DNA of 64,000 nt. It comes from Acaudatibacter sp050729515 (lineage in GTDB: Bacteria > Pseudomonadota > Alphaproteobacteria > Caulobacterales > Caulobacteraceae). The stretch is from NCBI GenBank assembly GCA_050729515.1, contig JBOHLG010000005.1:86008-150007 (forward strand), written 5' to 3'. The position numbers and the translations under genes were made by a program. The notes under the pieces are model-generated. The model was not told where the DNA came from and made no database searches. It saw only the letters and a list, made by a program, of their open reading frames with translations. How positions within the stretch are numbered: position 1 is the stretch's first letter; each line of letters opens with the position of its first letter. This document shows, piece after piece, positions 53,586 through 62,282 of the stretch.

Positions 53586-54776
53586 CTACTTCATGAGCTC
53601 GCGCATGGCCCCGTCGAGCCCGGCGATGGTGAGCGGGAACATCCGCTCGCCGAGAAGCTGGCGCACGAGGCCAATCGAGGGGGTGTGCTCCCAGTGCCGC
53701 TGCGGGGTTGGATTGAGCCAGACCACGTCGTCCCAGGTCTGGGCCGCGCGATCCATCCACACCGCTCCGGGTTCTTCGTTCCAGTGCTCAACCGAGCCGC
53801 CCGGATAGGTGACCTCGTAGGGGCTCATGGTCGCGTCGCCGACGAAGATCACCTTGTAATCGCGCCCGTAGGTGTTGATGAGGTCCCAAGTCTCCAGCTT
53901 CTCGTCGTGCCGACGGCGATTGTCCTTCCACACCGCCTCGTAAAGGCAGTTGTGGAAATAGAAGAACTCCATCGTCTTGAACTCGGTGCGAGCGGCGCTG
54001 AACAGCTCCTCGCAGACCCTGACGTGACTGTCCATCGAGCCGCCGATATCGAAGAAGATCAGCACCTTGATGGTGTTTCTTCGCTCGGGCTGCATGACCA
54101 GGTCGAGATAGCCCTTGTTCGCCGTCTCCTTGATCGTGCCCTTCATGTCGAGCTCGTCCGGCGCGCCTTCGCGGGCGAACTTCCTGAGGCGCCGAAGGGC
54201 GATCTTGATATTGCGGGTGCCGAGTTCGACCTGGTCGTCGAGGTTCTTGTACTCGCGCTTGTCCCACACCTTGATCGCGCGGCCGTGGCGACCCTTGTCC
54301 TGGCCGATGCGGATCCCCTCGGGATGGTAGCCGCCGGCGCCGATCGGGGAATTACGCCCGTTCCCCCGCTGGTTTTCGTCCTCGTCCTCGCCGTCCCCCG
54401 CGCCGCGCTGGCGGGCCTCTTCCATTTGCCTTTGGAGCATTTCCATCAGCTTGTCGAAGCCGCCCATGGCCTCGATCTGCTTCTTCTCCTCTTCGGAAAG
54501 GAAGCTTTCTGTGAGTCGCTTCAGCCATTCGGCCGGGATGTCCTTGATCTCCTCGCGCTGAAGCAGTTCCAGGCCTTTGAAGACGTGGCCAAAGACGACA
54601 TCGAAGCGGTCGAGATGGCGCTCGTCCTTCACCAGGATGGCGCGCGAAAGATAATAGAAATCGTCAACCCTGCGGTCGATGACGGCGCGGTCCATGCCCT
54701 CCATGAGCATGAGATACTCCTTGAGCGTCACCGGCACCTTGGCCGCCTTGAGTTCGGTGAAGAAGCGCATGAACAT
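53586..54776 (-). CDS. CoxE-like von Willebrand factor A (VWA) domain protein
   Basis: A 396-residue protein. The N-terminal 120 residues are helical, then a low-complexity acidic linker with GDGEDEDENQRGNGRNSP, then a VWA domain whose metal site is FFDIGGSMDSH near residue 245 (DIGGS in place of DXSXS). Downstream are HNCLYEAVWKDNRRR and VIFVGDATMSPYE. Such proteins usually work with a MoxR-type AAA ATPase in assembling metalloenzymes, but no ATPase is adjacent here. The ATG at 54776 (MFMRFFTELKAAKVPV) is the first sensible start; 54770 is a second. Confidence 0.85.
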   Translation of the reverse strand: MFMRFFTELKAAKVPVTLKEYLMLMEGMDRAVIDRRVDDFYYLSRAILVKDERHLDRFDVVFGHVFKGLELLQREEIKDIPAEWLKRLTESFLSEEEKKQIEAMGGFDKLMEMLQRQMEEARQRGAGDGEDEDENQRGNGRNSPIGAGGYHPEGIRIGQDKGRHGRAIKVWDKREYKNLDDQVELGTRNIKIALRRLRKFAREGAPDELDMKGTIKETANKGYLDLVMQPERRNTIKVLIFFDIGGSMDSHVRVCEELFSAARTEFKTMEFFYFHNCLYEAVWKDNRRRHDEKLETWDLINTYGRDYKVIFVGDATMSPYEVTYPGGSVEHWNEEPGAVWMDRAAQTWDDVVWLNPTPQRHWEHTPSIGLVRQLLGERMFPLTIAGLDGAMRELMK

Positions 54777-54920
54777 CGCTTGGTTGGCCTTCTCGCCGCA
54801 GCCGGACCCCGCCCGCTTGCGCAGTGAGGATGGGGGCGCGAAGGTTCCCTGTCCAGAAAAAGCTCGAACAAGCTTGTCTGGCGCGCGCGGCGGACTCGAT
54901 CCAAACTCCAAGGGCTTGGC

Positions 54921-55841
54921 ATGGACGTGACGCTCTTCACCCACGACGAGATGATGGAGCATCGCCCGCGCGCGCGGCATCCCGAACGCCCCGAGCGCCT
55001 GGCTGCGGTGCGCGCCGCCCTGGCCGAGGCCTCGGATGCGAAACTCGAGCCGATCGCCGCGCCCCTCGCCGCAGACGTCGAGATCGCCGCCGTGCATGGC
55101 GCCGGCTATGTCGCCAGCCTGGAGCGGATCGTCCCGTCCGAGGGTGTCAGGGCGCTGGATGCAGACACCGACCTTTCCGCCGGCAGCCTCCGGGCCGCAA
55201 AGCGCGCCGCTGGAGCGGCCATCGCCGCGGTGCGAGCCGTCGCCGAAGGGCGGACCGAGCGCGCGTTTTGCGCCGTTCGCCCTCCCGGCCATCACGCTGG
55301 TCCCTTCGGCGCCATGGGCTTCTGTCTCTTTTCGAATCTCGCCATCGCCGCCAGGGCGGCCCAGGCGGCGGGTTTGCGGCGCGTGGCGGTGGCTGACTTC
55401 GACGTCCATCACGGCAACGGCACCCAGGCGGTCTTCGAGGCCGATCCGGAGCTCTTCTTCGCGTCGGTTCATCAGCGGCCGCTCTATCCCGGCACCGGCG
55501 GACGCGAGGAGCGCGGAGTGGGCAACGTGGTCAATGCGCCGGTGGGGCCCAACGCCTCGCGCGCCCAATGGCGGGCGGCCTTCGAGAGCCTGATGGCCCC
55601 GCTCGAGGCGTTTGCGCCCGACATCATCCTCGTTTCCGCCGGTTTCGACGCCCACGTCCGCGACCGGATCGCCAGCCAGTCCCTGGAGGCCGAGGATTTC
55701 GCCTGGGCGACTCGGGCCATCCTCGAGGCGGCGCGGAGCTGCTGCTCGGGCAAGGTTGTCTCCTCCCTCGAGGGCGGCTACGACCTCGAGGGGCTCAGCG
55801 CCTCGGCGCTCGCCCATGTGCGCGCCTTGGGCGAGGCGTGA
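54921..55841 (+). CDS. Histone deacetylase-family amidohydrolase
   Basis: A 306-residue member of the arginase/deacetylase superfamily. Zinc and active-site motifs are visible: AVRPPGHHAGPFGAMGFC near residue 115, VADFDVHHGNGTQAVFEAD near 155, HQRPLYPGTGG near 185 and VSAGFDAHVRDRI near 235. Bacterial members act on acetylpolyamines, acetoin or other amides; the substrate is not clear here. The gene stands upstream of the xseB-ispA-dxs group, an arrangement common in alphaproteobacteria. Its stop overlaps a possible GTG start of the next gene. Confidence 0.9.
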   Translation: MDVTLFTHDEMMEHRPRARHPERPERLAAVRAALAEASDAKLEPIAAPLAADVEIAAVHGAGYVASLERIVPSEGVRALDADTDLSAGSLRAAKRAAGAAIAAVRAVAEGRTERAFCAVRPPGHHAGPFGAMGFCLFSNLAIAARAAQAAGLRRVAVADFDVHHGNGTQAVFEADPELFFASVHQRPLYPGTGGREERGVGNVVNAPVGPNASRAQWRAAFESLMAPLEAFAPDIILVSAGFDAHVRDRIASQSLEAEDFAWATRAILEAARSCCSGKVVSSLEGGYDLEGLSASALAHVRALGEA

Positions 55842-55846
55842 GGGGC

Positions 55847-56488
55847 ATGGCCGATCGATCGAAAGCCGAGGCGATTGCGGAGGGCGGCGGGGCCCAGGCT
55901 CCCGATGCGCCCGAGCGTTCCGGCGCGGTCATCCTCGCCCGCCATGCCGAGCCGGCGCTCTCTCGTCAGATCCGGCTCAATGCGAAGGGCTATCGCGACT
56001 GGTGGGCGAGCTATGAGGCCGGCGGCATCAGCGACAGCCAGAATGTGCCGCCCCCGCTGCAGGCCATGGCCGACCGGGCCGGATTCATCATCGCCTCGAT
56101 TCGCCCCCGGTCGATCGAGAGCGCGCGGGCCCTGGCCAAGGGCCGGTCCTTCGCCGAAGATCCCCTTTTCGTCGAGGCGCCCCTCCCGCCGCCGCTTTGG
56201 CCCTCCTGGCTGAGCCTCTCGCCCCGATTCTGGGGGTTCATCTCGCGGGCGAACTGGTGGTTTCTCAACCATCACCACGGCCAGGAGAGCCGTCGCGAGG
56301 CGCAGGAACGGGCCGACGAGGCGGCGCGCCAGCTCGTCGCTCTGGCCTCCAGCGGTCAAGACGTGCTGGTGGTGGCCCACGGCTTCTTCAACGGGATGAT
56401 CGCCCGCGCCCTGAAGAAGCAGGGGTGGCGCTGCACGCTCGATCAGGGGTACCGCTATTGGTCGGCGCGGCGATTCCAGCCGGACTAG
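55847..56488 (+). CDS. Histidine phosphatase-family protein
   Basis: A 213-residue protein of the phosphoglycerate-mutase-like family. The phosphohistidine motif is degenerate: ILARHAEPALSRQIRLN has RHAE instead of RHGE. A second catalytic His occurs in VLVVAHGFFNGMIARAL near residue 180. The first 25 residues are a variable Ala-rich stretch. ATG 55847 is chosen; GTG 55838, overlapping the previous stop, is the alternative. The substrate is unknown. Its relation to the truncated RHGE-type gene at 23431 is only at family level. Confidence 0.8.
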   Translation: MADRSKAEAIAEGGGAQAPDAPERSGAVILARHAEPALSRQIRLNAKGYRDWWASYEAGGISDSQNVPPPLQAMADRAGFIIASIRPRSIESARALAKGRSFAEDPLFVEAPLPPPLWPSWLSLSPRFWGFISRANWWFLNHHHGQESRREAQERADEAARQLVALASSGQDVLVVAHGFFNGMIARALKKQGWRCTLDQGYRYWSARRFQPD

Positions 56489-56758
56489 CGAGGCCGGGCC
56501 AGCCCGCAGCCGTGGCCGCGGCGCCATAGCTCTTGGCCCATTGACTCCCATTCGGCGAGCGGCGTTGCGGCCTCTTCCGGCCATGGCTAGGGTGAGCCGC
56601 CTCAATCAGCCGTCCCACGGCGCACGCCACTGGATCGTCGCAAACGGATGGCCTCTCATCGGTTTGGGGTCCGATCCACTCGAATCAGGGACTCGTGGTG
56701 CGACGTGGACGGGTAGGTGGCAAAGCAAGCGTTCGAATCGCGCCGCTAGGGAAATGGC

Positions 56759-57001
56759 ATGGCTCAAGAGCCCGAGATCGCCCAGCTCTCGTTCGAACAG
56801 GCGCTCGCCGAACTGGAGCGCATCGTCGGGGAACTGGAGAGCGGCCAGGCGGAGCTTGAGCGTTCGATCCAGGTCTATGAGCGAGGCGCGGCGCTGAAGG
56901 CGCACTGCGAAGCCAAGCTCAAGGAGGCCCAGCTCCGCGTCGAGAAGGTGATCATCGGCCCGGCTGGGCCCGTGGGGGTGGAACCTGCCGACTTCTCCTA
57001 A
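56759..57001 (+). CDS. xseB: Exodeoxyribonuclease VII small subunit
   Basis: An 80-residue protein, the standard XseB length, which pairs with XseA to degrade single-stranded DNA. The signature SFEQALAELERIVGELESGQ near residues 10-29, then LERSIQVYERGAALKAHCE, is diagnostic, and the C-terminal extension is short. It precedes ispA by one base and is therefore in an operon with ispA and dxs, as in many alphaproteobacteria. The 270 bp upstream hold no gene I can see. Confidence 0.93.
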   Translation: MAQEPEIAQLSFEQALAELERIVGELESGQAELERSIQVYERGAALKAHCEAKLKEAQLRVEKVIIGPAGPVGVEPADFS

Positions 57002-57002
57002 C

Positions 57003-57899
57003 GTGCGTTTACGAGAGCCCGAGCTTTCGAGCCGGATCGCTCAGTCCGCCGACCTCATCACCGTGGCGCTCGACGAGCTTCTGCCTCGCGCCGAAGGCCC
57101 TGAAGCCAAGCTCACCCAGGCCATGCGCTATGCGGCCCTGGGCGGAGGAAAACGGCTCCGTCCATTCTTCGCGCTAGAGACCGGCAAGCTGCTCGAGCTT
57201 CCCGAGCGGGCCATCCTGCGGGCGGCCTGCGCTCTTGAGTGCATCCACATCTACTCGTTGGTCCACGACGACCTGCCGTGCATGGACGACGACGACCTGC
57301 GCCACGGACACCCGACCGTGCACAAAGCCTACGATGAGGCCACCGCCGTTTTGGTCGGCGATGCGCTGCAGACCTTCGCCTTCGAGATCCTCGCCCATCC
57401 GGACACCCACGGGGACGCCGAGGTGCGCGTCGAGTTGGTTCGTCTTCTCGCCGCGGCGGCGGGGGCCGGCGGTATGGCGGGCGGCCAGATGATCGATCTT
57501 CTGGGGCTGCGCGAGGATCTGGGGACGGTCGCCCGCATGCAGCGGATGAAGACCGGCGCCCTCATCGCCTGCGCCTTCGAGCTTCCGCTGGCCATGGCCA
57601 GGCCCAGGCCCTGGGAGCGATCCGCGCTTTTGGCGCTCGGCCGCGACTTCGGTCTGGCCTATCAGATCGTTGATGACCTCCTCGATGTCGAGGGCGAGGC
57701 CGAGGCGCTGGGCAAGGCCGCCGGCGGCAAGGACGCCGCGCGCGGCAAGGTCAATTTCGTCACCCTGCTTGGCGTGGAGGCGGCCAGGGAGCGGCTGACG
57801 CTTCTCACCGCTCAGGCCAAGGCCCACCTGGAGCCTTTCGGCAATCGCGGGGGTTACCTCAGTTCAGTGGTCGACTATGTTCTCGACCGTCGTTGCTGA
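57003..57899 (+). CDS. ispA: Polyprenyl (farnesyl) diphosphate synthase
   Basis: A 298-residue enzyme that condenses isopentenyl and dimethylallyl diphosphate to farnesyl diphosphate. The two aspartate-rich motifs are LVHDDLPCMDDDDLRHG near residue 84 and YQIVDDLLDVEGEAE near 220. Family blocks such as GGGKRLRP near 47 and GGMAGGQMIDL near 155 are present. It starts with GTG one base after the xseB stop. With dxs downstream it forms the isoprenoid module. Confidence 0.93.
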   Translation: MRLREPELSSRIAQSADLITVALDELLPRAEGPEAKLTQAMRYAALGGGKRLRPFFALETGKLLELPERAILRAACALECIHIYSLVHDDLPCMDDDDLRHGHPTVHKAYDEATAVLVGDALQTFAFEILAHPDTHGDAEVRVELVRLLAAAAGAGGMAGGQMIDLLGLREDLGTVARMQRMKTGALIACAFELPLAMARPRPWERSALLALGRDFGLAYQIVDDLLDVEGEAEALGKAAGGKDAARGKVNFVTLLGVEAARERLTLLTAQAKAHLEPFGNRGGYLSSVVDYVLDRRC

Positions 57900-57956
57900 T
57901 CGCAAGCCCTCCCAGGGGCGGGGAGGGGGTATGGGGTCGGAGGCCCATTATCGAGC

Positions 57957-59873
57957 ATGACGTGCAAAACCCCGCTTCTTGACACCATCTCCTCGCCGGA
58001 GGGGACTCGCGACCTCAGCCCGAGCCAGCTTCGTCAGCTTGCCGACGAACTCCGCGCCGAGACTATCGATGCCGTCTCCACCACCGGGGGGCATCTGGGG
58101 GCCGGCCTTGGCGTGGTCGAGCTCACTGTCGCCCTGCACCATGTCTTCGAGACCCCTCGCGACGTGCTCATCTGGGACGTCGGCCATCAGGCCTATCCTC
58201 ACAAGATCCTCACCGGCCGGCGCGGGCGCATCCGCACCCTGCGACAGGGGGGCGGCCTTTCCGGCTTCACCAAGCGCGCGGAGAGCCGCTATGACGCGTT
58301 CGGCGCCGCCCACGCCGCGACCTCGATCAGCGCCGCCCTGGGCTTTTGCGTCGCGCGCGACCAGCGCGGCGAGGATCACGCCGTCGTCGCTGTCATCGGC
58401 GATGGCTCGATGAGCGCCGGAATGGCTTATGAGGCGATGAACAACGCCGGCTGCACCACCGGCCGGCTCATCGTGATCCTCAACGACAACGACATGTCGA
58501 TCGCCCCACCGGTTGGCGGGATGAGCGCCTATCTCGCCGGCCTGGTCTCGGGCGGCGCCTATCGACGCATGCGGAAACTCGGCAAGGGGGTCGCCAGCCG
58601 TCTGCCCAAGGCGCTCAAGGATCTCGCTCGCAAGGCCGAAGAGTACGCCCGCGGCATGGCGACGGGCGGCACCTTCTTCGAGGAGTTGGGCTTCTATTAC
58701 GTCGGCCCGATCGACGGCCACAATCTCGACCATCTGGTCCCGGTGCTGCGCAACGTCAGCAAGATCCGCGGCAAGCCCGTGCTCGTCCACGTCGTCACCC
58801 AGAAGGGCAAGGGCTATGGTCCGGCCGAGGACTCGCCGGACAAGTACCACGGCGTCCAGAAGTTCGACGTGGTCACCGGCAAGCAGGTCAAGAGCGCCTC
58901 GAACGCGCCGCAGTTCCAGAAGGTCTTCGCCGCCGAATTGGTCAAATGGGCCGAACGCGATGAGGCCATCGTCGCGATCACCGCCGCCATGCCGTCGGGC
59001 ACCAGCCTGGACATTTTCGCCAAGCGGTTCCCCTCGCGGTGCTTCGATGTCGGCATCGCCGAGCAGCACGCCGTGACTTTCGCCGCCGGGCTCGCGGCGG
59101 CGGGGATGAAGCCTTTTGCGGCGATCTATTCCACCTTCCTTCAACGAGGCTACGACCAGGTCGTCCACGACGTCGCCATTCAGCGGCTGCCGGTCCGCTT
59201 CGCCATGGATCGCGCCGGCCTTGTCGGCGCCGATGGCCCCACCCACGCCGGCAGCTTCGATGTCGGCTATCTTGGCCAGCTGCCGGGCTTCGTCCTCATG
59301 GCCGCCGCCGATGAGGCCGAGCTCGCCCACATGGTCGCCACGGCCGTCGCCATCGACGATCGACCAAGCGCGTTCCGCTATCCGCGGGGCGAGGGCGTGG
59401 GGGTCGACATGCCGGAAATCGGGACTCCGCTCGAGATCGGCCGCGGGCGCATCCTCCGAGAGGGCTCGGCGCTCGCCATCCTCTCGCTCGGCGCCCGGCT
59501 CGCCGAATGCGCCAAGGCCGCCGACGTCCTCGCGGCTCGGGGATTCTCGGTCACCTTGGCCGACGCCCGCTTCGCCAAGCCGCTCGATCTCGACCTCGTC
59601 CTGCGTCTGGCTCGCGAGCACGAGGCCCTGATCACCGTCGAAGAGGGCGCGATGGGCGGTTTCGGCGCGTTCGTCCTCCATGCCCTGGCGCGGGAAGGGG
59701 CTCTGGATTCCGGTCTCAAGGTTCGGACTCTCACCTTGCCCGACATCTTCCAGGATCAGGATAAGCCCGAGGCGATGTACGCCGCCGCCGGGCTCGATGC
59801 CGAGGGCATCGTCCGGGCCGCCCTCGCCGCCATCGGTCAGGAACGCCTGGCGAGGGGCCTGCGGGCCTCGTGA
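57957..59873 (+). CDS. dxs: 1-deoxy-D-xylulose-5-phosphate synthase
   Basis: A 638-residue thiamine-diphosphate enzyme and first committed step of the MEP isoprenoid pathway, joining pyruvate and glyceraldehyde 3-phosphate. The GDG-N cofactor motif is VIGDGSMSAGMAYEAMNNAG near residue 148, the substrate His region includes GGHLGAGLGVVELTVALHHV near 44, and FDVGIAEQHAVTFAAGLAA near 365 and RFAMDRAGLVGADGPTHAG near 415 mark the pyrimidine domain. It follows ispA by 57 bp and is probably co-transcribed. Confidence 0.95.
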   Translation: MTCKTPLLDTISSPEGTRDLSPSQLRQLADELRAETIDAVSTTGGHLGAGLGVVELTVALHHVFETPRDVLIWDVGHQAYPHKILTGRRGRIRTLRQGGGLSGFTKRAESRYDAFGAAHAATSISAALGFCVARDQRGEDHAVVAVIGDGSMSAGMAYEAMNNAGCTTGRLIVILNDNDMSIAPPVGGMSAYLAGLVSGGAYRRMRKLGKGVASRLPKALKDLARKAEEYARGMATGGTFFEELGFYYVGPIDGHNLDHLVPVLRNVSKIRGKPVLVHVVTQKGKGYGPAEDSPDKYHGVQKFDVVTGKQVKSASNAPQFQKVFAAELVKWAERDEAIVAITAAMPSGTSLDIFAKRFPSRCFDVGIAEQHAVTFAAGLAAAGMKPFAAIYSTFLQRGYDQVVHDVAIQRLPVRFAMDRAGLVGADGPTHAGSFDVGYLGQLPGFVLMAAADEAELAHMVATAVAIDDRPSAFRYPRGEGVGVDMPEIGTPLEIGRGRILREGSALAILSLGARLAECAKAADVLAARGFSVTLADARFAKPLDLDLVLRLAREHEALITVEEGAMGGFGAFVLHALAREGALDSGLKVRTLTLPDIFQDQDKPEAMYAAAGLDAEGIVRAALAAIGQERLARGLRAS

Positions 59874-59898
59874 ACTCCCCGCCCCCCAGGGCCGCAGG

Positions 59899-60663
59899 AT
59901 GATCGCATTTCGGGGGGCGCAGAAGGCGTGGACGGGCGGCGTCTCGGTGGGGCCTCTCGACCTTTCCATCGAGGAAGGTCAGTTCGTCGCCCTCATCGGG
60001 GGTTCGGGGAGCGGCAAGACCACCACCCTGAAGATGGTCAACCGTCTGGTTGCGCTCACAGCGGGCGAGGTGTGGGTGGAAGGGAAGAACGCGGCCTTAA
60101 GGCCCGCCCATCTTCTTCGGCGCTCCATCGGCTACGTCTTCCAGGAGATCGGCCTTTTCCCTCATCTGCTGGCCGGCGAGAACATCGCCGTGGGCCCGCG
60201 CCTGGCGGGCTGGTCCAAGGATCGCACCTCGACGCGGCTCGGCGAGCTGCTGGAAATGATGAACCTGCCGGCCGACCTCGCGGCGCGCCGCCCCTCCGAG
60301 CTTTCGGGCGGACAACGCCAGCGGGTCGGCCTCGCCCGCGCCATCGCCGCCAATCCCCGCATCGTTCTGATGGACGAGCCCTTCGGCGCGCTTGATCCGA
60401 TGATCCGCGAAGCGCTGGCGGCGGACTACAAGTCCTTGCACGAAAGGCTCGGCCTCACCACCGTCATGGTCACCCACGACCTCGTCGAAGCCTTGCTTCT
60501 GGCCGACCGAATCGTGGTCATGGAGACCGGGCGCATCGTCGTCGACGCCGCGCCCGGCGAACTCCTCGATCCGGCCTACGCCGGCGCCGCCCGTCCGCTC
60601 CTCGACGCCCGCCGTCGCCAGGAAGACCGCCTCTCGGCCCTCGCGATGGGGGAGGAGCCGTGA
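59899..60663 (+). CDS. ABC transporter ATPase (OpuCA/ProV-like, short)
   Basis: A 254-residue ATP-binding subunit for an osmolyte (glycine betaine, choline or proline) importer. Walker A is GGSGSGKTTT near residue 35, the Q-loop is YVFQEIGLFPHL, the signature is LSGGQRQRVGLARA near 137, Walker B is IVLMDEPFGALDP near 157 and the H-loop is TVMVTHDL near 195. It lacks the tandem CBS domains that sense ionic strength in OpuCA, so regulation differs from the classic system. The stop overlaps the next GTG start by four bases. Confidence 0.9.
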   Translation: MIAFRGAQKAWTGGVSVGPLDLSIEEGQFVALIGGSGSGKTTTLKMVNRLVALTAGEVWVEGKNAALRPAHLLRRSIGYVFQEIGLFPHLLAGENIAVGPRLAGWSKDRTSTRLGELLEMMNLPADLAARRPSELSGGQRQRVGLARAIAANPRIVLMDEPFGALDPMIREALAADYKSLHERLGLTTVMVTHDLVEALLLADRIVVMETGRIVVDAAPGELLDPAYAGAARPLLDARRRQEDRLSALAMGEEP

Positions 60664-62282
60664 CGCCGCGCCTTTCGGCGGCCTTCCGCCTCCTGCCTCA
60701 GTACCTGGGCGAGCACGTGTTGGTCAGCCTCTGCGCGCTCGCCCTGGGCGCCGCGATCAGCCTTCCCCTGGCGGTGGCGGCGAGCCGCAGCCGTGCGGTC
60801 CGCTGGCCGAGCCTTCTGGCAGCCAGCTTCATCCAGACCATTCCGAGCCTGGCCTTGCTCGCCCTCTTCTATCCTCTGCTCCTGGCGCTCTCGAACCTTT
60901 CGCGCGGCGCTTTCGGCTTCAGTTTTCCGGCCCTCGGCTTCCTGCCGGCGCTCCTGGCCCTGACGCTCTATTCTCTACTGCCGATGCTGCGGAATGCCGT
61001 CGCCGGGATCGCCGGCGTCGACCCGGCCGTCGCCGAAGCCGCCGACGGCATGGGCATGACCTCCGCCCAGAAGCTCTTCCGGGTCGAGCTGCCTCTGGCC
61101 GCGCCGGTGATCATGGCAGGGGTTCGCACCGCGGCGGTGTGGACGATCGGAGCGGCCACCCTCGCCACAGCGGTCGGCCAGACCTCGCTGGGCAACTACA
61201 TCTTCTCGGGTCTCCAGACCGAGGATTGGGTCTTTGTCCTCTTTGGCTGCGCGGCCTCGGCCATCCTGGCGCTCGCCGCCGATCAGTTCCTCGGCCTCAT
61301 CGAGGCGGGCTTGGCGAGGCGTTCGCCCTGGCGCGTTTGGGCCGGCGCCTTGATGCTCGTCGCGGGGGCCGCCGCCGCCCTTTATCCCATCGCCGCCAGC
61401 AGTGGCGGCGAGAAGCCCTATGTCATCGGGGCCAAGAACTTTTCCGAGCAGTATACCCTCGCCGCCTTGATGGCTCGTCGCATCCGGGCCGAAGGAGGCC
61501 GCGTCCAGATCAAACAGGATCTCGGCTCCGCGACCGCCTATCACGCGCTCGCGGCCGGTGAGATCGACGCTTACGTGGACTATTCGGGCACTCTCTGGTT
61601 CGACGTGCTTCATCGTCGCGACAATCCCGGCCGCGCCGCCATCGATCGTCAGCTAGCGGTCCTCTTGAAGGCTCGCGACGGCGTGGTCGTCCTCGGCCCG
61701 CTCGGCTTCCAGAACGCCTACGCCCTCGCCATGCGCTCGGATCGGGCGCGCGCTCTTGGCGTCTCCTCGATCGCCGAGTTGGCCAGGCAGGCGCCGGGCC
61801 TTAGCCTGGGCACCGATCTCGAGTTCACCTCCAGGACCGAGTGGCGGGCCTTGCGCGACGCCTATTCTCTCTCTTTCAAGAAGATCGTCTCCTATCAGCC
61901 CACCTTCATGTACCGGGCGCTCGAGACCGGCGATGTCGATGTGATCTCGGCATTCTCCAGCGACGGGAGGATCGCCGCCGACCACCTGACTTTGCTCTCC
62001 GATCCGCGCCACGCCCTGCCGCCCTACGATGCGCTCATCCTCATCTCTCCGCGGAAGGCCCAGGATCGGCGGCTGCGCGCCGCCCTCGAACCCCTGGTCG
62101 GCGCGATCTCCCTTTCGATGATGCAGCAGGCCAACCTTTCGGTGGATCGCGACCAGGACAAGAGATCGCCCGAAGAGGCCGCCGCCTCGCTCGCCGCCGA
62201 GATCGCGCGCGAGAGGCCGGTTTCCCCTATAGTCGCGGCCGGCCCGAATCACCGGCCGAAGAGCGGGCGGAGCCCTCCCTGA
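60660..62282 (+). CDS. Fused permease and substrate-binding protein of an osmolyte ABC transporter
   Basis: A 540-residue fusion. Residues 1-215 are a MetI-like permease with about five hydrophobic helices and the EAA loop AVAEAADGMGMTSAQKLFRV near 120. Residues about 265-530 are an OpuAC-type binding domain (VIGAKNFSEQYTLAALMARR, LAAGEIDAYVDYSGTLWFDV, GTDLEFTSRTEW). In OpuC-type systems these are often separate proteins, but fusions are known. The binding domain would face the periplasm. GTG 60660 overlaps the ATPase stop; its own stop overlaps the ATG of the kinase gene (TGATG). Confidence 0.9.
   Translation: MTPRLSAAFRLLPQYLGEHVLVSLCALALGAAISLPLAVAASRSRAVRWPSLLAASFIQTIPSLALLALFYPLLLALSNLSRGAFGFSFPALGFLPALLALTLYSLLPMLRNAVAGIAGVDPAVAEAADGMGMTSAQKLFRVELPLAAPVIMAGVRTAAVWTIGAATLATAVGQTSLGNYIFSGLQTEDWVFVLFGCAASAILALAADQFLGLIEAGLARRSPWRVWAGALMLVAGAAAALYPIAASSGGEKPYVIGAKNFSEQYTLAALMARRIRAEGGRVQIKQDLGSATAYHALAAGEIDAYVDYSGTLWFDVLHRRDNPGRAAIDRQLAVLLKARDGVVVLGPLGFQNAYALAMRSDRARALGVSSIAELARQAPGLSLGTDLEFTSRTEWRALRDAYSLSFKKIVSYQPTFMYRALETGDVDVISAFSSDGRIAADHLTLLSDPRHALPPYDALILISPRKAQDRRLRAALEPLVGAISLSMMQQANLSVDRDQDKRSPEEAAASLAAEIARERPVSPIVAAGPNHRPKSGRSPP

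Noticed and set aside
53586..55817. A 743-codon open frame on the minus strand extending the VWA gene
   Set aside because: The part upstream of 54776 is the antisense of the deacetylase gene and has Arg/Gly/Glu-rich shadow composition.
56700..56758. Possible tRNA (GTTCGAATC near 56730)
   Set aside because: The flanking bases pair in only three of five T-stem positions, and no acceptor or anticodon stem was found.
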